Below, piece after piece: positions 20,534-30,130 of a stretch of 52,088 bases of DNA (position 1 is the first letter of the stretch; the number at the start of each line of letters is the position of its first letter). A program made the translations under genes and the position numbers. The DNA is from Microbulbifer hainanensis (GTDB lineage: Bacteria; Pseudomonadota; Gammaproteobacteria; Pseudomonadales; Cellvibrionaceae), in NCBI RefSeq assembly GCF_014904735.1, contig NZ_JACZCR010000045.1, forward strand, positions 1 through 52,088, written 5' to 3'. The notes beneath the pieces were generated by a model that did not search any database, had not been told where the DNA came from, and worked only from the letters and a program-made list of their open reading frames with translations.

Positions 20534-23197
20534 ATGACCGAAAAAGCCCGAAACCGCCTGCTTTCCCTACTGTGGCTCGGATTGGCGGGGGCCGCTGCCG
20601 CCGCCATGGCCCTGTCCAGCATCTATATGTACCTGAAACCGGGACTCCCCTCGGTAGACAGCCTGCGCGATATCCGCCTGCAGACCCCGCTGCGCGTCTA
20701 TTCCCGGGATATGAAGCTGATCGGTGAATTCGGTGAGAAGCGGCGCAATCCAATCACGATTGACCACACTCCGGAGCTCTTCGTCAAGGCCATCCTGGCC
20801 GCCGAGGATGCGGGATTCTACTCCCACAACGGTGTATCCATTAAAGGCTTAATGAGAGCCGCTTCACAAATATTGCAAACGGGCTCGATTCAATCCGGCG
20901 GCAGCACGTTGACAATGCAGGTAGCGCGGAACTTCTTCCTGAGCCGCGAACAGCGCTTCGTGCGCAAATTCAACGAGATCCTGCTTTCATTACAAATCGA
21001 ACGGGAACTCTCTAAAGACGATATTCTCGAGCTTTATATCAATAAAATTTTCCTCGGCAATCGCGCTTACGGCTTCCAGGCGGCCGCTCATGTCTATTAC
21101 GGTCGCGATATCAATGAACTGAATCTGGCCCAGTGGGCCATGATGGCAGGCCTGCCCAAGGCGCCATCCACTTATAATCCGATAGCCAACCCCACCCGCG
21201 CCCTGCTGCGGCGCAACTGGATCCTCAAGCGGATGCTGGAGCTCGGCTTTATCGGCCAGGACGATTACAAGAACTCTATCACCGCGCCGGTCACGGCCAG
21301 CTATCACGGTCGCGACCTGGATATGGACGCGCCCTATATCGCTGAGATGGCTCGCAAGGAAGCCGTGGAGCTGTTCGGTGATGCGGCCTATACCGATGGC
21401 TACCAGGTCATCACCACCGTCGATAGCAAACTGCAGAAGGCAGCTCTCGAGGCAATGCAGCACGGCCTGGAGACCTACGACGCCCGCCACGGCTATCGCG
21501 GACCGGAACAGCGTCTCGACCCGGCGCTGATGCAAGACAACGATCAGCTGGTGGACCTGCTGAACGAAATCCCGGTACTCGGCGGACTCGAGCCGGCGGT
21601 GGTCACCGCCGTCGAGCCCCACCGGCTGCAGGTGCAATTGCGCGACCGCCGTGTGGTGGAGGTGCAATGGGAGAACGGGCTCGACTCCATTCGCCCCTAC
21701 CTGTCGGAGAACGCGCGGGGCCCGCGCCTCAAATCTGCCGACGAGATGTTTGCACCCGGCGACGTCATCCGCCTGCGCCGCGTCGAGGTCACCCCCGGAG
21801 AGAAGGAAGCTGCCGACAACGCCGATGACGCGGTCGCAGACGGCGAGACAGCGGCACCCGACCCATTTGCCGATCCGGGCGATCCCGCCCCCCCGGTTAG
21901 TGAGCCCCAGGTTCGCGAAGAATGGCACCTGGCCCAGGTTCCGGCGGCGCAGGGCGCACTGGTCTCGCTGAATCCTGACGACGGCGCCATCCGCGCGCTG
22001 GTCGGCGGCTACGACTTCCGCCAGAGCCACTTCAACCGGGTAACCCAGGCCGCGCGGCAGCCTGGCTCCAACTTCAAGCCGTTCATCTATTCGTCCGCCA
22101 TCGAAAAGGGCTATACGGCGGCGAGCATCATCAACGACGCCCCGATCATCTTCGAAGAAACCAACCTGCAGGATGTCTGGCGCCCGGAAAACGACAGCGG
22201 CAAGTTTCTCGGCCCCATCCGGCTGCGCAGAGCGCTGTACCTGTCGCGCAACCTGGTATCGATCCGCCTGCTGCAGGCAATCGGCATCGACTACGCACTG
22301 GATTTCGTGCAGCGCTTTGGTTTCGAGCGCAGCAAGCTGGCCCGCAACCTGACCATCGCCCTGGGCAGCTCGGCACTGACGCCACTGGAGATTGCCCGCG
22401 GCTATGCGGCTTTTGCCAACGGTGGTTACCGAGTAGAGCCTTACCTGGTCGACAAGGTGCTCGACGTAAATGGCAAGAACATCTACGAGGCACTCCCCCT
22501 GACTGTCTGTCACGATTGCCCGGAACCCGGGGATGAGGCCCAGGTCTCCAGCGAGCCCCTCAATCTGGAGGACGCGCAGATGGAGGCCAAGGCCGTGGCG
22601 GCAAATGAAGAGCCGATAGAACTGCGCTCTCTGCAGGTCAACCCGGTGCAGGACGACGCGGCGAGTGAGGCGCGCCCGCGTGCGCCCCGCGCCATTTCCG
22701 CGGAAACCGCCTATATCATGGATTCCATCCTCAAGGATGTGATCAAGAAGGGCACCGGTAAACGCGCGCTGGTGATGAAGCGCGGCGACATTGCCGGCAA
22801 GACCGGTACCACTAACGGTCCCCGCGACGCATGGTTCTCCGGTTACAGCCCCTACCTGGCCACCAGTGCCTGGGTGGGCTTCGACTCCAACGGTGAACTC
22901 GGCAAGAACGAGTATGGCGGTTCCGCGGCACTGCCGATCTGGATCGATTTTATGAGCGCCGCGCTGAAGGGTCTGCCTGAGCGTCACCTGCCCCAACCGG
23001 ACGATATTGTCACCGTTCGCATAGATCCGCGCACCGGACGGCGCACATCCAGCGGCGGTATGTTTGAGATTTTTCGCGCCGACCACGTACCCGGTCGCCA
23101 GTCATATAACACCTACCAGCAACCCCGCTATCGAAGCGACGACGGCGATACCCAGCAGCAAGAAGCGACCGAGTCGCTGCCGGACGAGATCTTCTGA
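20534..23197 (+). CDS. mrcA: Penicillin-binding protein 1A (bifunctional)
   Basis: This class A PBP polymerises glycan strands and crosslinks peptides. The 887-residue protein has an N-terminal membrane anchor (about 10-34), a GT51 transglycosylase domain (about 55-235) with catalytic E91 in EDAGFYSHNG, an OB-like linker domain, and a transpeptidase domain with SNFK (S512-K515) and KTGT (756-759). Two acidic, low-complexity insertions are notable: about 415-455 (Asp/Ala/Pro-rich) and about 655-720, making it longer than the usual 800-850. Divergent from pilM, as in pseudomonads (ponA). Confidence 0.96.
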   Translation: MTEKARNRLLSLLWLGLAGAAAAAMALSSIYMYLKPGLPSVDSLRDIRLQTPLRVYSRDMKLIGEFGEKRRNPITIDHTPELFVKAILAAEDAGFYSHNGVSIKGLMRAASQILQTGSIQSGGSTLTMQVARNFFLSREQRFVRKFNEILLSLQIERELSKDDILELYINKIFLGNRAYGFQAAAHVYYGRDINELNLAQWAMMAGLPKAPSTYNPIANPTRALLRRNWILKRMLELGFIGQDDYKNSITAPVTASYHGRDLDMDAPYIAEMARKEAVELFGDAAYTDGYQVITTVDSKLQKAALEAMQHGLETYDARHGYRGPEQRLDPALMQDNDQLVDLLNEIPVLGGLEPAVVTAVEPHRLQVQLRDRRVVEVQWENGLDSIRPYLSENARGPRLKSADEMFAPGDVIRLRRVEVTPGEKEAADNADDAVADGETAAPDPFADPGDPAPPVSEPQVREEWHLAQVPAAQGALVSLNPDDGAIRALVGGYDFRQSHFNRVTQAARQPGSNFKPFIYSSAIEKGYTAASIINDAPIIFEETNLQDVWRPENDSGKFLGPIRLRRALYLSRNLVSIRLLQAIGIDYALDFVQRFGFERSKLARNLTIALGSSALTPLEIARGYAAFANGGYRVEPYLVDKVLDVNGKNIYEALPLTVCHDCPEPGDEAQVSSEPLNLEDAQMEAKAVAANEEPIELRSLQVNPVQDDAASEARPRAPRAISAETAYIMDSILKDVIKKGTGKRALVMKRGDIAGKTGTTNGPRDAWFSGYSPYLATSAWVGFDSNGELGKNEYGGSAALPIWIDFMSAALKGLPERHLPQPDDIVTVRIDPRTGRRTSSGGMFEIFRADHVPGRQSYNTYQQPRYRSDDGDTQQQEATESLPDEIF

Positions 23198-23230
23198 TCA
23201 CGAGCTGCGTAAAGGCAGCCCGCCCCGGCG

Positions 23231-23278
23231 AGCTGCCATAAAAAAACGGGGCCTTGGCCCCGTTTTTTTATGGCAGCT
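23231..23278. terminator. Bidirectional terminator between mrcA and chpC
   Basis: A perfect inverted repeat with 23-base arms and a TT loop: the core is ACGGGGCC/GGCCCCGT flanked by A7/T7 tracts and by AGCTGCC/GGCAGCT. It ends mrcA (+) and chpC (-), which converge here. Confidence 0.9.
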
Positions 23279-23294
23279 ATCTGCTTTCAGCGTG

Positions 23295-23783
23295 TCAGCG
23301 CCCGTTGCGGTACTCCAGGCAGGCGCGCTCCAGCTCTGCCAGATCCGGGATCACTGCCGCCTCTCCGGACAGGGAAACGTGCATCAGCTCCCCCTGCTGG
23401 CAGGCCTGCTCACGCCCGGCAAGCTCCTCGGCAGTAACCCGCACAAGGCGCGGGGTACCCTGCAGGACCAGTGCCAAAAATGGTAGATCCCCCTGGGGAT
23501 TGCCGGTGTTCAGTACGGCGATACGCCCCGCGTCATTGGTAATGGAAAGCGGCTTGCCGCGCATTACCTCAAAGGACACCAGAGGCAGGCGCTGCTCCCG
23601 CCAGTTGAGCTCACCGAGATACCAGTCCGGCGCATCGTAGGCTGCCACTGGCGTCTGGATCGCAATCACTTCCGACAGGGTGTCCACGGGCACCAGCAGC
23701 AGGCCATCGGCCAGCTGCAGCAGCAGGCTACTCACCTCTCGCGGAACATCCACCGGCAGCGCCTCAACTCCACTCATCGCCAC
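23295..23783 (-). CDS. chpC: CheW-like adaptor ChpC
   Basis: This is a 162-residue CheW-domain protein (beta-barrel adaptor joining receptor and kinase), with LLLQLADGLLLVPVDTLSEV near the N-terminus and LGELNWREQRLPLVSFE in the middle. Position at the end of the pilGHIJ-chpA cluster makes it the ChpC counterpart of Pseudomonas, a second adaptor besides PilI. It starts 49 bases after chpA ends. No chpB (CheB-type methylesterase) lies between chpA and this gene, unlike Pseudomonas. Confidence 0.82.
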   Translation of the reverse strand: MAMSGVEALPVDVPREVSSLLLQLADGLLLVPVDTLSEVIAIQTPVAAYDAPDWYLGELNWREQRLPLVSFEVMRGKPLSITNDAGRIAVLNTGNPQGDLPFLALVLQGTPRLVRVTAEELAGREQACQQGELMHVSLSGEAAVIPDLAELERACLEYRNGR

Positions 23784-23832
23784 ACCCTCTTCGCCACTCT
23801 TTTGCCACGTTCAATTTATTATGTCGTCCCGC

Positions 23833-26800
23833 TTACACGCTCGCCGGCTCTTCGGTGTAATCGCGAATCGCCGCCAGTAGCACCTCTTCCTGATAGGGCT
23901 TACCCAGATAGTGGTTCACCCCGAGGGAAAGTGCGTGATCGCGGTGCTTCTTACCGGTCCGCGAGGTAATCATGATGATCGGTATATCCCGCAGGCGGTT
24001 GCTGGAGCGGATATGACGCGCCACCTCGAAGCCATCCATACGGGGCATTTCGATATCCAGCAGGATCAGGTCGGGAATGGTGTCCTGCAGCTGGATCACC
24101 GCATCCTGACCATCTTTGGCCGTACTGACCAGAAAGCCCTCGCGCTCGAGAAAGCGCGATGTCACTTTGCGCACGGTCACCGAGTCATCCACCACCATGA
24201 TGGTCTGCTGGCGCTCCTCGGGTTCCGGCTGCGATGTAGCAACCTGTGGCGACAGCTGGGGCACCTCCGGGCGGGCCAGTTGTGCGGCCTGGCGGCGCAG
24301 CAACGCGTGGGCGTCGAGAATCACCACCACGGTACCGTCACCGGTTACCGTCGCACCGGATACCCCCTGCACACTGGCGAACTGCGGTCCCAGGCTCTTC
24401 ACCACGATCTCGCGGCTGCCCATGATCGCATCGACCTGTAGTGCCATCGCGTGCCCTTCGGAACGCACCAGCAGTACCGGCAACTGCATTTCTTCCACAT
24501 TCAGTTTCGGCTGCGCCTCAGATTGCAGCAACGTACCGAAGTAATTCACCTGGTAGGGTTCACCGGCGTATTCAAAGCGCGCATCGCTCGAGCGGTAATA
24601 GTGTTCCAGCTCAAACGGGCTCAGTCGCACAATGCCCTCAATGGTATTCAGCGGCAGCGCGAACAGATCATCGCCAACCCGCACCATCAGGGCCCGGTTA
24701 ACCGATACGGTAAACGGCAGGCGCACGACGAACTCGGTACCCTCGCCAGCCCGCGAACTGATGTGCACGGTACCGCCGATTTGCTTGATCTCGGCGGACA
24801 CCACGTCCATCCCCACGCCGCGGCCAGAAATTTGCGTGACCTTGTCGGCAGTACTGAAACCGGCCTGCAGAATGAACTGCAAAATTTCGTTGTTGGTCAG
24901 CTCGGCATCGGCACGCATCAGCCCACGTTCCACGGCTTTTTCGCGCACCTTCATCAAATTGATGCCCGCACCGTCATCGCTGATGGTGAGCACCACTTCA
25001 CTGCCTTCGCGCTCCAGCGCGACACTGATGCGACCACGCTCGGCCTTACCAGTCGCGGCGCGCTCGCCCGGCATTTCAATGCCGTGGTCGACCGCGTTGC
25101 GCAGCATATGTTCCAGCGGCGCCACCATGCGCTCGAGCATGGATCTGTCCAGCTCGCCCTCTACGTTGGAGAAGACCAGATCCACCTGCTTACCCAGCTC
25201 GGCGCTCACCTGCCGCACGATGCGGCGCAGGCGCGGCACCAGACGCGAGAATGGCACCATGCGGCTGCGCATCAGGCCTTCCTGCAGTTCGGTATTCACC
25301 CGCGACTGCTGCAGCAGCAGCGTTTCGGTGTCGCGGGTCTTGTTGCCGAGCGTGCTGCGTAACTCCATCAAATCCGACGTGGATTCCAGCAGCGAGCGGG
25401 AGAGTTGCTGAATCGACGAGTAGCGGTCCATTTCCAGCGGATCGAAGTCGCCGTCCTGTTCGGCCAGCTGTTCCTGGCGGAAGAGAATCTGGGCTTCGGT
25501 TTCCAGGTCCAGGCGCCGCAACTGTTCGTTCAGTCGCGACAGAGTCGCGTCCATCTCGTCCAGCGCCAGGCCGAATTCACTCACCTGCTCTTCGAGGCGA
25601 CCGCGGGAAATCGAGGTTTCACCGGCGAGGTTAACCAGCTCCTCCAGCAGCTCTGCGGCAACCCGCACCATCTCCTGTGGCTGGCCCCGGTTGGTGCCAC
25701 CGGAATCGCGATCGCGCACACCGCCTTTCTTGCGGATGAATGGCAGTACGTTGCCGCCAGCATCCTGAGCCGGCTTCTTATCCGCCACCGCTGGCAAGTC
25801 TGCGGCCGGCTCTACGGGCGTCTCCTGTGGCGCTACCAGTTCAGGTTCCACTTCGGGCTCTGGTTCGGGCTCAATTACCTCGGCGGTGGGCAGCTCGCGG
25901 GATTCGATACCGTAATCGACCGGGTTGGCATCTTCGGCCAGCTGGCCATCGGCCCAGCTGGTGGCAAGCAATTCTATAAAGGCTTCGAGCTGATCGCCGG
26001 CCATCCAGGCTCGCACGGTTTCGACACCGGCAGCCAGCCGGTCGTAGATCGCGTGGGCATCGGCAAAGAACTCCGCCGACGGCTCGGCGCTGCCCTGCAT
26101 GCCCTCGATAACGGTCTCAAAGCGGTGCGCAACCTCACCGAGCCCCATCAACCCGGCCATGCGCGCACCACCCTTGAAGGTGTGCAAAACGCGCTTGAGC
26201 GCTTCGGCCTGACTGCGGTCGGACGGATCCTGCTCCCAGCCCTGAATCAACTCTTCGAGCTCGTCCACGAGGTCGCCGGCCTCTTCCATAAAGACCTCGA
26301 CCACATCCGGATCGATATCGGCCAGCAGTGCGGCGTTGTCTTTCGCGGATGCCGCGACCGGAGGCTCCGCACTTTCTTCCCGTGGAGCCGTTGCGGCTTC
26401 CGAGATGGACGGCGTATCCGCCGCCACTGCGGCGCTGTGCTCGGGTTCATCGGCCGCCAGAATCGCTTCATCAAAGCCCAGCGTATCGTCGAGCAGCGTG
26501 GCGCTGGCCACTGGATCTGTTGGAGTTGCGCCCTCAGTCTCAGGCACCACCGGCGCAGCTTCAGCGCTAGTTTCGACACTCTCGCGCTTTTCCGCTGCGA
26601 GCAGGTCGTCAAAGCTCAGGTCGCCGAAATCTTCGCTGCCGACGGCACTGTACTCTTCCGCGCGCTCGTCATCGGTTGTGGGCAGGTCGGCGCTATCGAT
26701 GCCGAGCTCCGACCAGTCGTAATCCTCTTCGGACGCATTGCCGCCCTCGTCCTGCGCCAGGTAGCGCAGTGCTTCGCCGACAGCTTCACTGACTTCGGGC

Positions 26801-29800
26801 AGGTCCTGCGCAGCGGCGACAGCATCCACCAGGTCGAGCAATTCATTGTGTCCCTGCTCCAGGGCGGCCCAGAGCGCCGGCTCTTCCTCGAGCGAGCCGT
26901 CGATAACCTTGCGGTAGACATCCAGCAGCAGTTGCGCCAGTTCCGCCAGGGTCGGCAACTGCGCGCGACTGGCCGCCTCCTGCAGTATGTCGAGCTCGTC
27001 CGCTACCGGCGTCAGCAACCCCTTGTCACCGGGATTGGCACGCCACTGATTGAGCATCTGGTCGGCATCCAGCAGCACTTTCATACCGTCGGCCATAATC
27101 ACCGCCAGCAGTTGAGGATCAACCGCCCGGGGTTCATTGGCCTCGCGCTCGCGAATCAAGTGGCCGACGGCACGCTCCTGTAACTCGGCAACGCGAGCCA
27201 GGAACTGCTCCGATTTTTCGATTACCGGGGAGGCGCCGGTACGTATCTGCACCAGTGCATCGCGCACGTAATTGGCGCCGTCGCAAATCAGCTCGAAGAT
27301 ATCTACATCGATGGCGACCTGGTAGGTCCGCAGCTCTTTGGCGAAGCGCTCCAGCGGAGCCACCAACTGGGCGACGGCCGTAATGTCCGCCATATGGGCA
27401 GAGCCCTTGAGCGTGTGCAGGGCCCGGTGCAGCGGATCCGAGGGCACACCGTACAGCGGTGCGGCATCGCGCATATCGGTGAGGAACTCTTCCACGGTGG
27501 CGAGATGGGTCTCGGCCTCCTGGGCAAAAATTTCCCACAACTGGTCGTTTTCATCGCTGGTATCTGCACTGTCCGCGGCCGGCGCTGTCGGCGGCACTGC
27601 CGGTTGTTCGGCGGAGGCCGTAGACATTTCCGCGGGCACTTCACCGCTCGCCAGCTGCCGCGCCCATTGCTCGAGTTGCGCGGTGCGCGCGGGATCCGGG
27701 TCGCCACTGCCGTGGCGGAATCCATCGATCATCGATGGCAACTTCTGGCGCACCAGTTCCACCAGATCCGCGTGGGCGCGCTGTGGCTTGACCGTATCGT
27801 CGATCACGCGGTTGAGCATGTTCTCGACCGCCCACGCCAGCTCGCCGACTTCCAGCGCTTCGACCATACGGCCGGAGCCTTTCAGGGTGTGGAAACCGCG
27901 GCGGAATTCCACCAGGGCGTCGCGGTTGGCCAGGTTGGCCGCCCACTCGGGGAAATATTGCCCGATGGTTTCGAGGACCTCGGCTGCTTCCTCGAGGAAA
28001 ATCTCGATGATCTCGTCGTCAATCAGGCTCTCGTCGTCATCGTCGGCCAACGTTGCCGGTGCAGCTTCGGGCACCTTAGCGGCCGGCGCAGTCTCGACCG
28101 GCGCAGCCACAGGCACGTCAGCTTCACGCTCGCTGGGTTCGTCCGCCTCCCGATTCTGTTCGGCTGCGGCAAACCAGGTCTCTTCCTCGCTATCGGCAGC
28201 GACGGGCTCGTCATCGGACTCGCTGGCAAATTCAAAGCCGTCGAGGATCATCTCTTCATCGGCTTCTGCGGTCTCGACCTGTGGCGTATCTTCGGTGGCT
28301 TCCGCAGCAATCTCACTGTCACCAGTCACGGCAAAGCCGAGCGTCGCAACACTGTCTTCCGCCAGCGCCAGCAACATGTCGGCGTCCTCGATACCGTCGG
28401 CGCGGCGCTCGAGGTAGTACTCCACGCTGGTAATGGCATCGGCCAGGGTGTCGAGCAGCTTCCACTCGGGCTGTTCGGCCCCGTCGATCAGGTATTCATT
28501 GATGTATCGCCTGCAGGCGCTGACGATTTCGCCGGCGCGGCGATATCCGACCATGTCGAGGCCACCACAGACTTCCTGCAGCCGCTCCGGCACGCGGTTC
28601 AGATAACTGATATCCCAGTGGCTGGCGATGTACTCGACTACGGCCTCTTTGACCGACTCCAGACCCAGGCGCGCCTCGCGCAGTACAGTTTCAGTCGCAT
28701 CGCCCATCAGGGGCTGTTCGCTGTCGACCTGCTTATTGCGGGCAACCGTTGCCGCCAGGGCGGAATCCAGCTGCACCAGTTCACCGGCCGCCTGCATCAG
28801 CAGGTTTTCGGCATCGTCACTACGGGCCGCATCGCGCAGGCTTTCGTAGATGCCGCGGGCGCGCGTGCGCTGATTTTCCAGGCCGAGGACGCCGAGCGTA
28901 TCCGCCAGGCGTTTGGCAATGCCCGCCGTTTCGCTAAGGGGCTGGCTTTCACCGCCGGCGATACTGGGCTCCAGTGCCTCGCGCACGGTATTCAACTCTT
29001 CGCGCAGGGCGACTACGGCGGTACCCAATGCTTCCGGGCCCATGGCCAGCGCATCTTCGGTATCCGGTCGCGGCGTGCCGGGCACGGCACGATCCAGCGC
29101 GAAGGTTTTGTAGAGGGCTTTGCAGCGGGGACCATTGGGGCCGGCGAGGTAGACGTAGAACAGCAGGTTACGCACCAGGTCCCGGTCGAGGCCAGCATCC
29201 AGTACCGCAGCGCCGCGCCCTTGCAGCAGGCGGAACTCCACATCGATACGGCGCAGCAACTGGCGCAGTGCCGGCATCACATTGATGCGGTGCTCACCGA
29301 TAGCCTCGAACAGGCCCAGGAGAATCTGCCACAGCGGCTGGCGCACACTGCCGCTGTACAACAGCGACATCTTTTCGGTGACTTTCACCAGATAGGCGAG
29401 GCTCTCGCCGCTGTTCACATCCCTGATCAGGCCGGCACCGGCCACGTGATACATTTTGCGCAACTTGCCGACCAGCTCATCGAGCTTGGCCTTGTCGGCT
29501 GTCAGCGGTTGGCGCTTGCCGGAGACACTTTTGAGTGCAGACAGATCCGGAGCGAACAGTGCACCTTCGGTAATCAGGCGTTCGCGGCGTACAGCGCGCA
29601 GGTCGTTCAAAAGCGGAAGCAGCAGCACCGCATTATCGCGGCGCTGGTAAGCAACTTTCTCCAGGTAAAGGGGGAGCTCGAGCAGCGCGCGCATCAGGAA
29701 TTCGCGCGTTTCATCACTGTTTTCCACCTCGCCGGCAGCGAGCGCCTGCACCAGCTGCTCCATTTCTTCGGCGAGCATGGCCGCACCAGTGAGCTCCGCC

Positions 29801-29979
29801 ATATGCAGACTGCCGTGCACCTGGTGGATAAGCTCAAGGCAGCTGGCCAGCAGGCTTTTATCGGGAGCAGTGGAATCCGAGGCAAAGGTTTCCAGGTGCT
29901 GTCGCGCCTGCGCCAGTGTCTCGTTGATTTCACCCGTCAGCCAGTCCAGGGCCAGGAAGTTCGGATTGTCGTGACTCAC
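23833..29979 (-). CDS. chpA: Hybrid chemosensory histidine kinase ChpA/PilL
   Basis: ChpA is the CheA-type kinase that controls twitching motility and surface sensing. The 2048-residue protein has an N-terminal FimL/Hpt-like region whose first candidate site is atypical (HQVHGSLHM near 53), then three canonical Hpt sites HTLKG/HTLKG/HTFKG (His about 696, 855, 1266) separated by acidic Ala/Glu-rich linkers, a dimerisation and HATPase region (NAVDHG about 1630, then DDGAGI and GRGVGMDV), a CheW-like domain, and a C-terminal receiver (DDS near 1930, phospho-Asp in LLDIEMP about 1974, final Lys in GKPY). Pseudomonas ChpA carries more phosphotransfer sites. Downstream of pilJ. Confidence 0.95.
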   Translation of the reverse strand: MSHDNPNFLALDWLTGEINETLAQARQHLETFASDSTAPDKSLLASCLELIHQVHGSLHMAELTGAAMLAEEMEQLVQALAAGEVENSDETREFLMRALLELPLYLEKVAYQRRDNAVLLLPLLNDLRAVRRERLITEGALFAPDLSALKSVSGKRQPLTADKAKLDELVGKLRKMYHVAGAGLIRDVNSGESLAYLVKVTEKMSLLYSGSVRQPLWQILLGLFEAIGEHRINVMPALRQLLRRIDVEFRLLQGRGAAVLDAGLDRDLVRNLLFYVYLAGPNGPRCKALYKTFALDRAVPGTPRPDTEDALAMGPEALGTAVVALREELNTVREALEPSIAGGESQPLSETAGIAKRLADTLGVLGLENQRTRARGIYESLRDAARSDDAENLLMQAAGELVQLDSALAATVARNKQVDSEQPLMGDATETVLREARLGLESVKEAVVEYIASHWDISYLNRVPERLQEVCGGLDMVGYRRAGEIVSACRRYINEYLIDGAEQPEWKLLDTLADAITSVEYYLERRADGIEDADMLLALAEDSVATLGFAVTGDSEIAAEATEDTPQVETAEADEEMILDGFEFASESDDEPVAADSEEETWFAAAEQNREADEPSEREADVPVAAPVETAPAAKVPEAAPATLADDDDESLIDDEIIEIFLEEAAEVLETIGQYFPEWAANLANRDALVEFRRGFHTLKGSGRMVEALEVGELAWAVENMLNRVIDDTVKPQRAHADLVELVRQKLPSMIDGFRHGSGDPDPARTAQLEQWARQLASGEVPAEMSTASAEQPAVPPTAPAADSADTSDENDQLWEIFAQEAETHLATVEEFLTDMRDAAPLYGVPSDPLHRALHTLKGSAHMADITAVAQLVAPLERFAKELRTYQVAIDVDIFELICDGANYVRDALVQIRTGASPVIEKSEQFLARVAELQERAVGHLIREREANEPRAVDPQLLAVIMADGMKVLLDADQMLNQWRANPGDKGLLTPVADELDILQEAASRAQLPTLAELAQLLLDVYRKVIDGSLEEEPALWAALEQGHNELLDLVDAVAAAQDLPEVSEAVGEALRYLAQDEGGNASEEDYDWSELGIDSADLPTTDDERAEEYSAVGSEDFGDLSFDDLLAAEKRESVETSAEAAPVVPETEGATPTDPVASATLLDDTLGFDEAILAADEPEHSAAVAADTPSISEAATAPREESAEPPVAASAKDNAALLADIDPDVVEVFMEEAGDLVDELEELIQGWEQDPSDRSQAEALKRVLHTFKGGARMAGLMGLGEVAHRFETVIEGMQGSAEPSAEFFADAHAIYDRLAAGVETVRAWMAGDQLEAFIELLATSWADGQLAEDANPVDYGIESRELPTAEVIEPEPEPEVEPELVAPQETPVEPAADLPAVADKKPAQDAGGNVLPFIRKKGGVRDRDSGGTNRGQPQEMVRVAAELLEELVNLAGETSISRGRLEEQVSEFGLALDEMDATLSRLNEQLRRLDLETEAQILFRQEQLAEQDGDFDPLEMDRYSSIQQLSRSLLESTSDLMELRSTLGNKTRDTETLLLQQSRVNTELQEGLMRSRMVPFSRLVPRLRRIVRQVSAELGKQVDLVFSNVEGELDRSMLERMVAPLEHMLRNAVDHGIEMPGERAATGKAERGRISVALEREGSEVVLTISDDGAGINLMKVREKAVERGLMRADAELTNNEILQFILQAGFSTADKVTQISGRGVGMDVVSAEIKQIGGTVHISSRAGEGTEFVVRLPFTVSVNRALMVRVGDDLFALPLNTIEGIVRLSPFELEHYYRSSDARFEYAGEPYQVNYFGTLLQSEAQPKLNVEEMQLPVLLVRSEGHAMALQVDAIMGSREIVVKSLGPQFASVQGVSGATVTGDGTVVVILDAHALLRRQAAQLARPEVPQLSPQVATSQPEPEERQQTIMVVDDSVTVRKVTSRFLEREGFLVSTAKDGQDAVIQLQDTIPDLILLDIEMPRMDGFEVARHIRSSNRLRDIPIIMITSRTGKKHRDHALSLGVNHYLGKPYQEEVLLAAIRDYTEEPASV

Positions 29980-30092
29980 GCCAAGTCCTCAGTAATTCAT
30001 TCTGTACGCCGGTGCATGCCGCGGGCGCGCGCCGGTCGGAGAGCGCCCAACGGGATTCCGTGTCGGTTGGCGACCCGGAGCCGTCGCGATCG

Positions 30093-30115
30093 GCCCGGCG
30101 CGTCGGGCGCCGGGC
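30093..30115. other. GC hairpin in the pilJ-chpA gap
   Basis: A 9-base-pair GC-only stem (GCCCGGCGC/GCGCCGGGC) with a 5-base loop lies in the 151-base gap between pilJ and chpA. No T-run follows on either strand. It may attenuate transcription or mark where pilK was lost. Confidence 0.4.
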
Positions 30116-30130
30116 AGTGAGCTAGCGGGA

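Noticed and set aside
20990..23086. A 698-codon open frame antisense to mrcA
   Set aside because: It has no domain-like motifs and is a shadow of GC-rich codon use; the mrcA frame has all PBP motifs.
27394..30120. A 908-codon plus-strand frame antisense to chpA
   Set aside because: It is a mirror of the repetitive Ala/Glu-rich ChpA linkers, with no start context or known motif.
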